Shown: positions 40,921 through 53,398, counted from the stretch's first letter. The stretch: DNA of 64,000 bases from Paraescarpia echinospica (GCA_020002185.1 CM034534.1:34767559-34831558), one strand, 5' to 3'. Notes: a model not told the origin generated them from the letters alone. Made by a program: numbers and translations.

Positions 40921-41317
40921 TGTTTAATACTAATTAGTCGATAATTACTATTTTTAGTTATTGCTAACGTTCTCCTCCAATAATTGCACTACTCACTTAT
41001 TACTAATTAGTACTTAATTACCCTAATTAGTCACTAAATGACTAATTACTATTTTTAGCTTATTGCTAGTGCTGCCCTCTAGTGATTGCGCTACTCATTT
41101 GTTACTAATTAGTACTTAATTAATTACCCTATTTATTTACCTAATTAGTACCTGCTTATTCACTAGAGGTCGACACCCTCTTTTCTAAAAAACCATCAAT
41201 CACTTTGACGTTTACTAAAACATTACTGCTAAAAAACGTAGGAATTCTACTTATAAAAAACGAAAAAGCCTTTGATCTGGGGTCATGACCGGTGTTGCTG
41301 ACAACTACATTACTACT
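40921..41317. repeat. Right terminal inverted repeat of Polinton B
   Basis: Inverse of the left TIR, ending CTACATTACTACT at 41,317. It has the same subterminal TAGTGCTGCCCTCTAGTGAT repeats and one additional diverged copy, which explains its greater length. Confidence 0.92.
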
Positions 41318-41530
41318 AATGTTGTTACATTTCGTCGTCACCTCAAAACCTATCTTTTCAATATCGCCTATCCTCCCTAGCTTCCTAACACATCCATCCA
41401 TTTGTTGACGAATTTCTCCTAGCACACGAGTACGAGAATGCTTAATCCTTTGGTTTTGGTGCGCCACTGAGTTCGGATTGTCTGAGGATATTGGCGCTTA
41501 AGAAGTTATTTATTATTATTATTATTAATT
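41318..41530 (+). mobile_element. 3' end of the LINE interrupted by Polinton B
   Basis: Starts with the second AATGTT, then continues the LINE frame (TFRRHLKTYLFNIAYPP, stop), a 3' UTR with GCGCCACTGAG, GGCGCTTAAGAAG and a (TTA)n tail. It joins exactly to the LINE left at 25,078. Confidence 0.92.
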
Positions 41531-42110
41531 ATACCATTTCCTATGCCATGGGCCTTTAGTTTAAGCAGTAATCTTTGATGTGGTACTTTGTTGAAAGCTT
41601 TTTGAAAACCTAACTAGATGATATCTACGGATGATCCCTCGTCTACCCACTTGGTGATATCTTCAAAACAACATAACACACTTGTTAAGCATGACCTCGC
41701 TTTTAGAACCTCGTGTTGAGTCGGGTTTATCAAATTATGTTTAACAAAAAAATCCACCATGTGATCTTCAATTAGTCTTTCTAATAATTTGCAAATCACC
41801 GATATTAAGCTGACTGGTCTACAGTTCTTTGACTTGTTTCTCGAACCCGTTTTTAAATAACGGTATAATGTTTGCTTCTTCCCATTCAGGAAAGAAACAA
41901 ACTAATCACCGAACTAAAATACTCATTCAGGTCTTCTGCCATTAAGAATCCCTCTGATATTATATTTCCAGCACTATCTTCTAGAGGACCGACCTGATCC
42001 TGAACTTTCTGTTTGCTTCGAACATACGCATAAAAACTCTTGCTGTCATGTTTTATATTACAAGCTAATTTTTGTTCATAGCTTCACTTTGAATTTCTAA
42101 TTTCAACTGA
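41531..42110 (-). mobile_element. CR1-like LINE fragment, reversed
   Basis: The minus strand reads GPLEDSAGNIISEGFLMAEDLNEYF (42,000-41,900 region) and ITKWVDEGSSVDII, matching the copies at 46.6 kb and 59.4 kb. Several frameshifts. It abuts the (TTA)n tail of the preceding LINE. Confidence 0.75.
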
Positions 42111-42169
42111 AGTGTTTAATAGCGGCTGATGTTTAAACGTGTGGGCGAGCCATTAAAACACACTAATTT

Positions 42170-42420
42170 TGGACCATTTGTTACGAAAGGTTGGTGGATC
42201 AAGTCAGCTTGAAGGCGCCAGAATTGTATTATTCTGGTATACCAGAAATGTACAATTCTGGAATACCAGGACTGGCGAATGGTACAATTCTAGTATAAAA
42301 GGCCTGGCGAATTTACAATTCTGGTATATCAGAATTGCACAATTCTGGAATACCTGGACTTGCGAATGGTACAGTTTTTGTATACAAGGACTGGCGAATG
42401 GTGCAAACGAGATCCAAATT
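42170..42420. repeat. Tandem and inverted short repeats (ACAATTCTGG / CTGGCGAATGG)
   Basis: Four or five loose repeats of ACAATTCTGGAATACCAG and GGACTGGCGAATGGTAC, with palindromic TTCTGGTATACCAGAA. No gene is supported. Confidence 0.7.
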
Positions 42421-43170
42421 TCTTCCTTTGTCTTTGGCGGATATAGATCGTAGAAATTCGTGGTGCATAAAAGTTAATAAACAAGTGGAATAACCGAGTG
42501 ATAAGTATTATTCTTGCCTTAATATAATTCATAAAGTAGCAGTAAACAAATACTGAGTAGCAGGTGTGCTTAAAATTAGTTAGATAACGTATTTTGAACA
42601 CTTTATTCTAGTGAGTGATAATAGGGTAAGTTAGCCTACGATAAGTTTTTAAACAACATTTAACAAACCTCATTATGTGATAGAATATGTAGGTCATAAA
42701 GGAACAAACATAAAACTACTTACATAAGATAATATATGTATAAGCCAGTATCTCCTAGACACTTTGATTAGGTAGCATTGATGTTAAAATTAAGCATTTG
42801 CGATAACCTGGCAAACCAAGTTTGTTTATGTAGCTAGTGTCCCACGTATACGCTAGGGCGCGGTATAAACCTAAAGAAATAAGGCAGTCTAGCTTAAAGT
42901 AATTGATTGTATTTAAATTAGGTAACGGTAGCATTAGCATTTGTGATAGCATAAATAATTAACTGTGACTATAACCAAAAACTGTAACCGAAATAAACAA
43001 GACAATCTTACGTAAAGTGTTACATTTGTGCACAATAAACAGTCTTCTTGAAGACATAGACATAGTGAATAGTTGACACAGTTGACTAAACTATTTTAAA
43101 TAGCTAATTATATTATTTTTACTAAATAAATTATGATGTGGCTCCTTGCAAGCGGTAAGTCAAGGCAAAC
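42421..43170. other. AT-rich stretch, no gene seen
   Basis: Multiple stops in all frames. It may hold the 5' region of the CR1 element that follows; an intron-like GGTAAG is present at 43,154. Confidence 0.35.
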
Positions 43171-44442
43171 CGACAGTTGGTGTGCGACGACTGCCACAGT
43201 TGGGTGAATTTTGCCCTATCCGGCTGTGGGAAGTCATGGGCAGAGGCCAAGCAAGAGGGATTCACCTTTCAGTGCATGGGGTGTTGGAAGGTGGAGTGTC
43301 TGGAGAAGGAGGTAGCTAGGTTGGTAGATAGTGTGAAGGAGATGGAAAGAGACAGGTGGGATGGAGAGAGACGAAAGGGAGAGAGTTGGGAATACTGTGA
43401 AACTGAAGGAGGAGAGTAGTGGGAAGAAGACTGAGGAAAGGAGACTGAGAGAAAGGAAGGAGATCGGAGGGGAAGAAATTGGAGGATCGACGGCAGGAAA
43501 TGTAACAAGCGTGAAGGTGACGGGGGAAAGTGATCGTAGAGAAAGAGGTAGGAGGAAAAAATTATACGGGGGCAGAGAGAAGGAAATGCAATGGAAGGAA
43601 AGATGACGGGAAGAAAGGAAGTGAGAGTAAATGTGACAGAAGAGAAGTTTGGAGGGACGATGACAGGAGGAAAGGTGACAAGAGAAACAGCGTCAGGAAA
43701 GAATGGAACGGAGGAGATTGTGACAGGAGAGCAGAAGACAGGAGAACAAGACTACAACCAGACATATGCAAACCGGAGAAGGAGCTACTCCGAGGCAGTG
43801 ATTGAGGGGACATTGAGAAAGAGAGGGTGTTATTGGGCGACTTTATTATGAGAAAGACATAAGACATTAAGCGAAGGGGAGGACGTCATTGTTTGTTTGT
43901 TGGGGGATAGGTTAAAACATGTGACTGAAAAGGTAGAGAAGATATTGGGAATGGCATAGGAGGGTATATACTTGTACACATAGGGACAAATAATGCAGAC
44001 AGGGAGGGAACAACTGGGATAGTACAGAGGTACAGACAGTTAGTGAGGAAGTTAAAGAAGACAAGAGTCGAATAGATTATTCTCTCTGGAATTTGGCCAG
44101 TAATGGGAGGAAGGGGGCCAACATATAAACACTGCAAGAGGATGGCAATCAACGAACTAGATGAGCAGATGTGAAAAGAAGACGGGGTGGGATTCGTAGA
44201 TTTATGGGGATACTTTGTTGGGAGGGAAGATATGTACAAGAGATGGCCGCCATCTAAGTGGAAAGGGGGCAGCAGTTTTCTCAATCTGTTGACAGTGGAA
44301 CAGGCTGCATCTGTTTAAACTAGATTCGCATGGGGAATTCACAGAGAAGCCTGAAACTGGAGGCATAGATAAAGACAGCATAAATAAATCAGAAAAGAGC
44401 AACCTGGAAAACTGTTCTGAATCAGGATATAAATGCGTTTGT
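43171..44442 (+). pseudogene. CR1 LINE ORF1: PHD-like finger, purine-rich middle, SGNH esterase
   Basis: The start QLVCDDCHSWVNF continues with a Cys pair (CMGC) and a coiled coil (ECLEKEVARLVDSVKEMER), as in PHD-bearing CR1 ORF1 proteins. A long Arg/Glu/Lys/Gly-rich middle follows. The C-terminal part has SGNH-esterase landmarks in shifting frames: HIGTNNADREGTTG (about 43,978), IILSGIWPVMGGRGP (about 44,075), VGFVDLWGYFVGREDMY (about 44,190) and DGRHLSGKGAAVF (about 44,242). ORF1 proteins of this class are known in vertebrate and invertebrate CR1. Several stops and frameshifts make it inactive. Confidence 0.75.
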
Positions 44443-44446
44443 TTAA

Positions 44447-45568
44447 GGTAGCTGCACCGGGTATCATGTCAGTTTATTTCTTTATTTTTTTCTTCATAGA
44501 ACATTAATAGGTGTCAGTATGAACATGTGTTCTATTAAAAAAACCAAGGCACTATCACCATATGTCACCAATCAGTCCTTTAAAAACTAGTATTTTTAGT
44601 GTGTCTGTGGAAAGTCCCTTTTCAGATTCTTGGAAACTGACGATGTTTCCATAGTGATAATCACGTGTGCGTCAGCCCAGTTCAAACATAAATTCATTCA
44701 CCATGAATGCAGATCATAATAGTCTGGTTATTATCATGCCTCTATGCTGTTGTATTATAATTACCTAAATGCATCACGCTGTCAAATCACCAAATACTGG
44801 CGGTAGTTTTGTTTATTCTCCGATAATGCCCGACCTCAGCCGCCATTTGCAATGACACGTGACTGACCCCAGCAGGTGTCAATCAGTCTTGTCTACCACA
44901 ACAAGTTCAACACATGGCCCTTCGTATCACAATATCATGAGACAACTTGGCGGGAAAACCTTGGGGGGAATCTCAGTAATAGAAGTGTCTGTCAAATTGT
45001 GTTGAAATAAGCCACATGCCAGTAAAAAAAGTCACATTTCTAAGCAAAAAACAAGCATCTGGTGACACTTATATTATTGGTAACAACCAGGAAGTATTAC
45101 TTAAAGTAACTTTTTATAAAAAAAACTACAATACTTACAAAGCCATAACTTGGCATATGAACTCGACTTTTATGTTTGGTGAAGGGGTCGTGCCAAAAAT
45201 GCAGTACGGATTTTTGCTGTATTTCAACATTGTAGCAACATGTTTATCAAGCTGTATCAATCTTAATATGCATTTGTTTACAAAAAACCCGTATGAATGT
45301 CAATAACATGTTTGTACTTACAACCATATAAATTTTTCTTTTGGGGAGTTTCTCAAAATGAAATAAAATGCCATTTTAAGGTGATTTTTGATATATTTTT
45401 AATTGTCTTTTAAATGTCTCTAAACAACATAAAAAATCAATTCTTTTTAGTCTGGAGTATTGTTTAGTATATGAGGCAAACTCTGAGAAAAAATGGTTAG
45501 CTTATCTACAAAACTTATATTAGAAATGATTAATTCAAAAGAAGCATATAATAGCCGGTGCAGCCTCC
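44447..45568. mobile_element. TTAA-target TIR element (piggyBac- or Kolobok-like), non-autonomous, inserted in the CR1 LINE
   Basis: TTAA at 44,443-44,446 and again at 45,569-45,572 flanks inverted ends (GG.AGCTGCACCGG on the left; its inverse CCGGTGCAGCCTCC on the right). Leaving it out restores the CR1 reading frame across the seam. The only internal frame (45,016-45,306, 96 codons) has no recognisable domain. Confidence 0.82.
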
Positions 45569-47060
45569 TTAAATGCAAGGAGCATAGTAAACAAAAGAAG
45601 TGAAGTAAACATTATGGTAGAAGATATTGACCCTCACATAATAGGTGTAACCGAATCATGGGCCGCCACTGATATATCACATGCCAAATTGGGACTAACA
45701 GTCTATGTAATGTTTAGGAAAGATAGAATAGAAAGAAGGGACGATGGAGTTATTTTATATGTTAAAGAAACTATCCAGGCCTATGAAATAAAATTGGAAA
45801 GTCAAGCAGATTGCGAAGAAGTTGTTTGGTGTAACGTAGTTACACGAAACTCAACGTTAACGGTGGGGTTAGTTTATCGAAGTCCAAACATAAGCATAGA
45901 CGAGAATGAGAAAGTGCAAAACGCTATAAGGGAAGTTAGCAAACGGGACTGTATTATTATGGGATATTTTAACCATGGTCATATACATTGGAAATATCTA
46001 CAGAGTACGGGGAGTGAGGACCACAAGTTTTTAATTTTAGTACAAAACAGTTTCCTTTCTCAACATGTGCTAGAGCCAACCAGAGGTGAGAATGTGTTAA
46101 ATATAGTTTTGTTCTCACAGAATAAATTAGTTGACAATGTCAAATTATGTGAGCCACTGGGAAGTAGTGATCACAACCAGATACATTTTACCATCACCGT
46201 AAAATCAGAAATAAATAATAAAAAGCAGTTCAGGAAAAATTTCCTCAAAGGAAGATATAAGGAAATGAGGACATATTTATTAAAGATAGACTGGAACAAC
46301 ACACTGAAGAATAAGACAGCAATGGAATTCTGGAATATCTTAAAGAGTGAAATTGAGTGCATCGTCGATAAATTTGTTCCCTTCAAAAAACAAGGGAAAC
46401 GGTCCAGAAAGAAATACTTATCGAAAGAAGTCATTAGAAAAATCAAGTACAAACAAATGATGTGGAAGTCTTATAAACGTACTGGAAATAACGAAGACTA
46501 CAACATTCATAAAGAAGCACTAAACCAAACTACAACTGAAATTAAAAATTCGAAGAGAAGCAACGAACAAAAATTAGCTTGTAATATAAAACAAGACAGC
46601 AAGAGTTGTTAAGCATATGTTCGGAGCAAACAGAAAGTTCAGGATAAGGTCGGTCCTCTAGAAGATAGTGCTGGAAATATAATATCAGAGGGATTCTTAA
46701 TGGCAGAAGACCTGAATGAGTATTTTAGTTCGGTGTTTACCAGGGAAGATATTAGTTCACTGCCAGTACCAGAGGCTAAGTTCCAGGGGGCGAAATCAGA
46801 CTATTTAGGATAGTTAATTGTAACCCCGGAAATGATAGGTAAGAAAATAAGGGCTATGAAGGATAATAAATCACCTGGAGTAGATGGGATTCCGCCCAAA
46901 CTACTATTGGAAATTAGCATACCACTTGCAACAGTTTTTATTTTGTCATTAGAAGAGGGAGTGATTCCTTTAGAATGAAAAGAAGCAAACATTATACCGT
47001 TATTTTAAAAAGGTTCCAGAAACAAGTCAGAGAACTACAAACCATATATCACTATATATG
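45569..47060 (+). pseudogene. CR1 LINE ORF2: APE endonuclease and start of reverse transcriptase, 3' truncated
   Basis: Starts across the TTAA seam (NARSIVNKRSEVNIMVEDIDPHIIGVTESWA). Endonuclease landmarks include GVILYVKE, TVGLVYRSPN, FNHGHIHW and GSSDHNQI, though one catalytic-region motif reads MGYFNH instead of the usual LGDFN. RT begins with DNKSPGVDGIPPKLL and EANIIPLF. Stops occur at 46,610 and 46,812, and the element ends near 47,060 before the catalytic core. Confidence 0.82.
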
Positions 47061-47490
47061 AGTGGCATAATGTTTACTTTCAAAATTTATATTTCGTCTA
47101 ACGTTCAATTATAGTATACTAATTAGTTTGAATACATTACTTTTAATATTATCTAACTTGTAAAGCGCTACAGAACCAAAAATTCAACCATAAGCTAAGT
47201 ATATTTAAACTATGAGCATATTTTAACAAGTTTTTGTCCTGTCATATTCAACTTAATAAAACCCGCGTTAAACTTAAAGCTGTTATGATTATCGCTCATT
47301 TTCGCCGGTCGGCAATGTTTAGTTTTTAAAATGTTGTCCTTTGTAACTATTGCACTGTTAAGTGATTAAGTTACAAAACATGCTGCCTGTGGGTTATTTT
47401 CTATTGACCTTTTATATTATTATTGGCATTTTATATTATTACAATGAAACGGTATTTAAAACGGAATCACGGTGCAGTTTAGTTGTGAAC
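47061..47490. other. AT-rich stretch, no gene seen
   Basis: No convincing open frame or repeat; it separates the truncated CR1 from the next element. Confidence 0.35.
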
Positions 47491-49672
47491 TATAGACGAG
47501 TTTCAATGTTTATAAACAAACGTCATATATTTGGATGCGCGCGCATACTGGCGGCAGAAGTAGCGCCTGTGCATGGCAAGCGGCTTGTTAAAAATGGATG
47601 GTTCGGCGAGTATAAGCAAATTCGCCGCAGAAAATGATAATTATCTGGTCAAACTTCGTCTCAATACCGGTGAGCAGCTACCAGATCCATATACGTTACA
47701 AGAGGTCACTGGATTTGGAGCAGTGGCCAGCATTAGTGTTCTCCCAGATTCATCTTTACCTCATTAACACACCGAACATATGTACAGCGTACAAGAGTTT
47801 GGACGCATACAATCGTATTGTATGTTGTCGTGTACAGCGAGTGAAATATAATTTATAAATAAGAACTGCAACTACTGCTGCTTGGCGAACATACATCACA
47901 CTGCACATGTATGGCGGGGTAAGCGTCTTACTCTTAGAATTAAGCTAAATAAGACGTATTCTTTTTTGTCCGTACTGTCCGAACTAAAAATATTACATCC
48001 TAATCAATCACAGTATTAGGCATAGCGACAACAACTTTCAAATATCATATATCCCAAAGCACGGGACCAGCTTTTAATACATTTATTTATTCATCTAGCA
48101 ATACCAATTATGGAACCCCCTACCTCCACAGGATTCAATATAATTTTAAGCAAAAAAGGTGAACAAATTCCTGTTGAATAGAACTATAGCGAATTCTTTC
48201 ATTACAGTTACAACGTTAGACTTAGTCATATTATCCGAATGTTATATGACGTGATGTTCTATATTTTTAAATCTAAACTATGGTGTATCTTAGTAATTAT
48301 GTATACATGCCTTGTATTTTCCCACTAATCATCCTATGCTTAGCCCTAGACCTCAAAGAAAATATGGCATTTGGGGTTATTTGAGGGGGAGGCTATGTCT
48401 AGTAGTCATAATTAATATTACATTTGTATTATTCATACATTCGTCATACTTAAGGAAATGATGGTGACAAGGTCTTTGCCTGAATAAATCAAATCAAATT
48501 AAACAAATTGTATTTACTACAATATTTATTAATACATAGAAACAAATATTCTAAAACTCAACTACATATTTATTAAAATGTACACGTTCACTGTGTCTGT
48601 TTTAGGCAATGATCAGAGTGTAGCCATGCAGCAGCTGTGATGTTCAAGGTTGAAATGGCAGTTCGAAATGGTATCACCTAGCCGGAGGCCTTTACATCAA
48701 AGGGATCGGCCTGGAATGACATGTCGAGGAGAAAAGTCACCAGCACCACCGTCCCATATCGACCTCCGTGAGTCTAAGAACAGCCTCCAGAAAACAAGAT
48801 ACAACTCATTGAAGCGCCATCTTCCTGAGAGATATGAATATATTTAATGATGCATATATTGTAATGTTAACATATATTCTTGGGTGTGTTACTTTGTGAT
48901 TAATAAAACAAATTGTATACCCGACTTCACACAATTACACCATCAACATTCAACACACTGTCTCACCACATAAGCACAACACCAGTGTATATGGCATTGT
49001 ATGTAGAAGATGTTAATACTTGGACTGTCAGGTGGACATGCATCTGGCCTCGGCTGCTTCTTTCTCCAGTTCTGATAGTCCTACAGGCTGGTCAGTGGGA
49101 TGCCCATTCCGGTCAGTTTTAAACGTTTTTGTGCACGTTCATATCTTTCTATCTTATGGACATCATTAGCTCTACTTTTTTGTATACAAATACCGATGGC
49201 ACAAAGTCGAGGCTGTTTTAATAAATTGAGCATTTACATGAAAATAGTTAAATTAATCTGAAACAATACAAAAAACTAACGCACAATATTACGCTGTTAA
49301 AGAAAACAAGTGAAATTATCAAGATTGTGTGTACCCATATTTAACTATACACCTACGTCTGACATTAAATAATATTATTTTAAATATGAAATAATTAAGT
49401 TATACACAAGCAAACGTTTGGCGTGACAGTGGTCAGTGAAATGTAGGCCAAACTAACTGTCCGACCTATAATTGACGTCTGTTTTTGTGAAAAGGGTGTG
49501 TGGCTTTGGATATTCTGTAAAATTATAAGTGTGGATGTGTGTTTGAGCGATTCTCATACACAACAGCACAACACGAAGATGGCATGACAACTCAAACGCA
49601 CACGCAACTGCCTTGTTTCTGCCGCCAGTATGAATTTTATTTATGCGCGCGTCATCGGGAAACTCGTCTATA
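47491..49672 (+). mobile_element. ISL2EU-like DNA element, internally degraded, 2.18 kb
   Basis: Inverted ends TATAGACGAGTTTC (47,491) and its inverse ending at 49,672. Just inside lie GCGCGCAT and CATACTGGCGGCAGAA on both sides in inverse orientation. The only coding remnant is next to the left end. The family name rests on that remnant. Confidence 0.6.
47573..47858 (+). pseudogene. N-terminal exon of a SWIM-type (ISL2EU-like) transposon protein, frameshifted
   Basis: Reads LRLNTGEQLPDPYTLQEV in one frame, then WPALVFSQIHLYLINTPNICTAYKSLDAYNRIV in the next; the shift is near 47,710. The PDPYTL ... W ... YLI..P ... AYKSLDAY pattern is that of the proteins carrying SWIM zinc fingers in ISL2EU-type elements of invertebrates. 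The rest of the protein is not visible, so the element is probably non-autonomous. Confidence 0.55.
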
Positions 49673-49782
49673 AGGCATGGCCATTGAGTGATTGGCACTG
49701 CAGTCAGTTTCTGCCTAAGGTTACGGCTGAGTGATTTTTAATAAATAGTTCTCCCTCCCTTAATAGTCTATGTTTATATGAT

Positions 49783-52700
49783 GTGTCCTACAAACATAGA
49801 GCACTATTATTTATTCAATTTTCCAAAATGATTGATTACAATTATATCTTAGCGCAATTTGGTGGTCTTGAGAAAAATTATCTCTATCACATATTAACAA
49901 CGGATGAAATGAATGAAGATGGGGATATTGAACCACTTCAACATTCACCATACTTTGATGATGATAATTTAATAAACCATTTAACGAACAAAGAAAGCAA
50001 ATTTATTTTGATAAGCCTAAACTGTCAGAGGTTAAATGCAAAAATTGACGAAATTAAAATAAAGCTAGAGACATTCAGAAGTAGTGGCTGTGAGATTAGT
50101 GCTCTATGTTTACAGGAAACATGGCTCGATGAAGAGGCTGCCACTTCTTTATTTAAAATAGATGTATATATATTAATATGCCAAGGCAAAATTTGTAGTG
50201 CACATGCTGGCTTGGCAAACTATCTCGGCAACAAATACAATTACAAATCTGTAAAAATCCATGCTAATACACATACCTGGGAAGGTCAATTTATTGAAAT
50301 AACATGTTGTGACATGAAGAAAAAAATATTTCTTGGAAATATATATAGACCACCTAGAAATATTGAAAATTACCCTATATTTACAAAGGAATTTGCATCA
50401 AATTTAGTTGATTTACAAAAATCTAAAAGTGAAATAATAATTGCAGGAGATTACAATATTGACTTGCATAAAATTAACGAAAAACCCATAATATGTGAAT
50501 ATTTCGATACAATCGTTTCACATGGTTTCTTCCCTAAAATCTCTATGCCAACACGACTTTCAGAATATCATGGAACTCTCATTGAAAATTTATTATGCAA
50601 TTTGTCAAAAGGATTCTTCAAATCCTGAGCTGGTATTTTAGTGAGCAATATTTCTGATCACTTTCCGTACTTTCTAAGTCTGGACTATGTCAAGACCTCT
50701 AATGCGATACCAAGGTTTATACGAATAAAACAACAACATCCTGAGACTCACTCAATGAATTTAAAACTGAAATAAATAAACTCAAATCTTTATGATAAAC
50801 TTAACACAGATATTCAAGCGGATCCGAATGAAAATTACAATATTCTCGATGAAATTGTTACTATGAATAAATTTCTACCTATTAAAGTAATTAAATTTAA
50901 CAAATATAAGAAAACTCCTTGGATTATCAAGGGCATTATTATGTGGATTAAATTTAGAAACAAATTGTATTCGAGAATGAAACAGACTCACGTAAATACA
51001 GAGCATTACCATAAACTTAAAACTGACTTACGTACTTATAATAAAATTCTTAAAAGTAATATTAGGTTAGCTAAGCAAATGCATTACCAATCCAGTTTTG
51101 AAAAGCATAAGCATGATGTAAAAAGACGTGGTGTTTAATTAAAGAAATTATTCAGAAAAGTCAAAAGAAAGACAATTTACAGATTTGTTCAAAGTCGATA
51201 GGGAAATGATTAGCGACAACTGCATTATTGCAAACAGATTTAAAAAGTTTTTTACAAATGCTGGTCCTACTCTAGCCTCTAAAACAACTACTACTTCAGT
51301 TTTAACCCAATTAACATGGAAACTACTGTTAATATAATTGATCGTTTACCTCCAAAATCAAGTTGTGGAAACGACGGTATTTCAACACCATTACTAAAAT
51401 TGATTAAAAAAATGATATCAGCAATGCAGTCACTCTAATTATTAATCAACCAATAATAACCGGTATATTTCTAGACAATTTAAAAATTGCAAAGTCTTCA
51501 TGTTTCTGACTTTAACAATTATACTCCTATTTCTATCCTGCCAGTGATTTCAAAAAAATTTGAAAGGGTTATGTTTGATCAAATCCACGATTACTTCCAT
51601 TCTAAAGCATTATACTACAATAGTCAATATGGGTTTAGAAAGAAACATTCTACTGAGCTTGCTACACTTGAAATCATAGACAGAATTATACAAGCAAGAA
51701 CTTGATAAATCGGTTACTCCAATAAATATATACCTTGATTTATCAAAAGCATTTGACACAATTGATCACAATATATTGGTACAGGAATTAAATTACTATG
51801 GATTAAATAACAAGGCTCTGGACTTTGTACTAGTTGTTTACAAAATCGTAAGAAGTACGTAGAAATTGAAAATTGTAAGTCTAAGGAAATAGTCATCAAC
51901 AGTGGTGTCCCTCAAGGTTCAATTTTAGGGCCACTCTTATTTATTATATAAATAAATAATATAGCACTTTCTAGTGACCTTTTCAAATTCATGACGTACG
52001 CTGACGACACCACCCTTACCAGTACACTAAACACATTTAACGATTCAGAAAGCCAAACGCGACGTGAAACTATTAACAAAGAACTAACAAAGATTAGCAA
52101 TTGGTTGAAAGCCAACAAACTGTCACTAAATGCCAAAAAGACTAAATTCATGATTTTTCATATGCCTCAAAAGAAAGTAGAATACTCTGTATTACAAATA
52201 GATGGGGAATACGTTGAATGTGTAAATGATTTCAATTTTTTAGGCGTCACAATAAATAACCATTTAAATTGGCAGAGTCATATAAACAAAATAGCAAATA
52301 AAATATCTAAAACAATAGCCATACAAAATAAACTTGAACACTTTTTACCACCAAATACATTATATATTATGTACAATGCTCTTATTCTCCCTCATATTAA
52401 TGATGGCATTCTTTTATGGGGTCATCTAGCACATCGAATTTTCAAATTAAAGAAAAAAGCAAAACGAATAATATCCTTAAATAAATACAATGCTCACACA
52501 AGTCCTATTTTTAAAAGACTCCAGTTGGTAAAGTTGGATGACATTTATAAAATCCAACAATTAAAACTTTACTATAAATTAATTATCAATGTTTTACCCT
52601 ACTACATCAATGTTTTTCCAAGCACACACATTTATGATATTCATCAGCACTGCACACGTGAAAGAAATAATCTGTATATGTCCAGATTCAAACACGAATT

Positions 52701-53160
52701 TGCGGAAAAAAAATGCATTAGACACAACATAATAAAGACAGTTGACAATACACCAAGTATTATCATTAATAAAATTTACACCCACAGTCTAGATGGTTTT
52801 TCAACATACACAAAAATGTTTTTATTTTAAATTATGAATCCACTTATCGTATCCATAATTGCTTTATTTGTAATTCGTAATACATATTAGAATGTATACA
52901 TAAGTATCCATAGGTACGTAAATGTGTACATGAGTCCTTGTAATATGTATGCATGTTGACACATTGAGTAATTATAAAAACAAGTCATATGCTATTCTCA
53001 TTTGTGTCGTGTAAATTTAATTGTTGTTTATATTTATGGGGTGGCTCCTGTGCTAGCGATATTATATATCTTAATGGAAGTCTCCCGACCTTATCTATTA
53101 CTTGCGTTATTCGTAGTATACGTATCGTATTTATAGGTCAAATAAATTGATTCTGAGTTC
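49783..53160 (+). mobile_element. Jockey-like LINE, near full length, several breaks
   Basis: Endonuclease at 49,990-50,620: LISLNCQRLNAKIDEI, LCLQETWLDEE, NIYRPPRNIENY and AGDYNIDLH, ending at a TGA near 50,627. RT at 51,490-52,830: PISILPVISKKFERV, YGFRKKHSTELATLEII, LDLSKAFDTIDHNIL, VPQGSILGPLLFII, MTYADDTTL, FLGVTINNHLNWQSHI. Frameshifts or stops near 50,630, 51,140, 51,500, 51,710 and 51,950. The 3' UTR (GGGTGGCTCC, AGTCTCCCGACC) ends in AATAAATTGATTCTGAG repeats. Same family as the reversed copy at 12-14.3 kb. Confidence 0.85.
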
Positions 53161-53398
53161 TGAGTAAGTCTCAATTTAGTTACCGGAGTTGGCCCCGGTT
53201 CAACATTTTTTTATTAAATAAAGTAGGTTTGATTGTTAAAATTGAGACTGATCTTGTAAATATAATTTAGTTTTTGACTTACGCCTTAGTCTTAGCTCTG
53301 GCCTTAACATTCTTTACTATTTATTATCTATATGATATATAATTATATGGTTATGGTCTATTAATTTCTACTAAATATGATAATAGTCTAACATAATT

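Larger units (their letters stand above)
25079..41317. mobile_element. Polinton/Maverick (adintovirus-like) element B, complete, 16.24 kb
   Basis: Both ends are present: terminal inverted repeats that start AGTAGTAATGTAG and finish CTACATTACTACT, with a perfect 6-bp target duplication. It encodes the full Polinton core: packaging ATPase, integrase with chromodomain, minor and major capsid proteins, protease and protein-primed polymerase B. It also carries lineage-specific genes and an accessory block at 36.8-41.0 kb. Its coding regions are GC-rich and CpG-rich compared with the AT-rich surroundings. Four core genes carry stops or frameshifts, so this copy is not intact. It is integrated into a LINE, in a region with no opposed host selection visible. 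Confidence 0.95.

Noticed and set aside
43269..44402. Pro/Ser/Leu-rich minus-strand frames
   Set aside because: Antisense of the purine-rich CR1 ORF1; composition artefacts.
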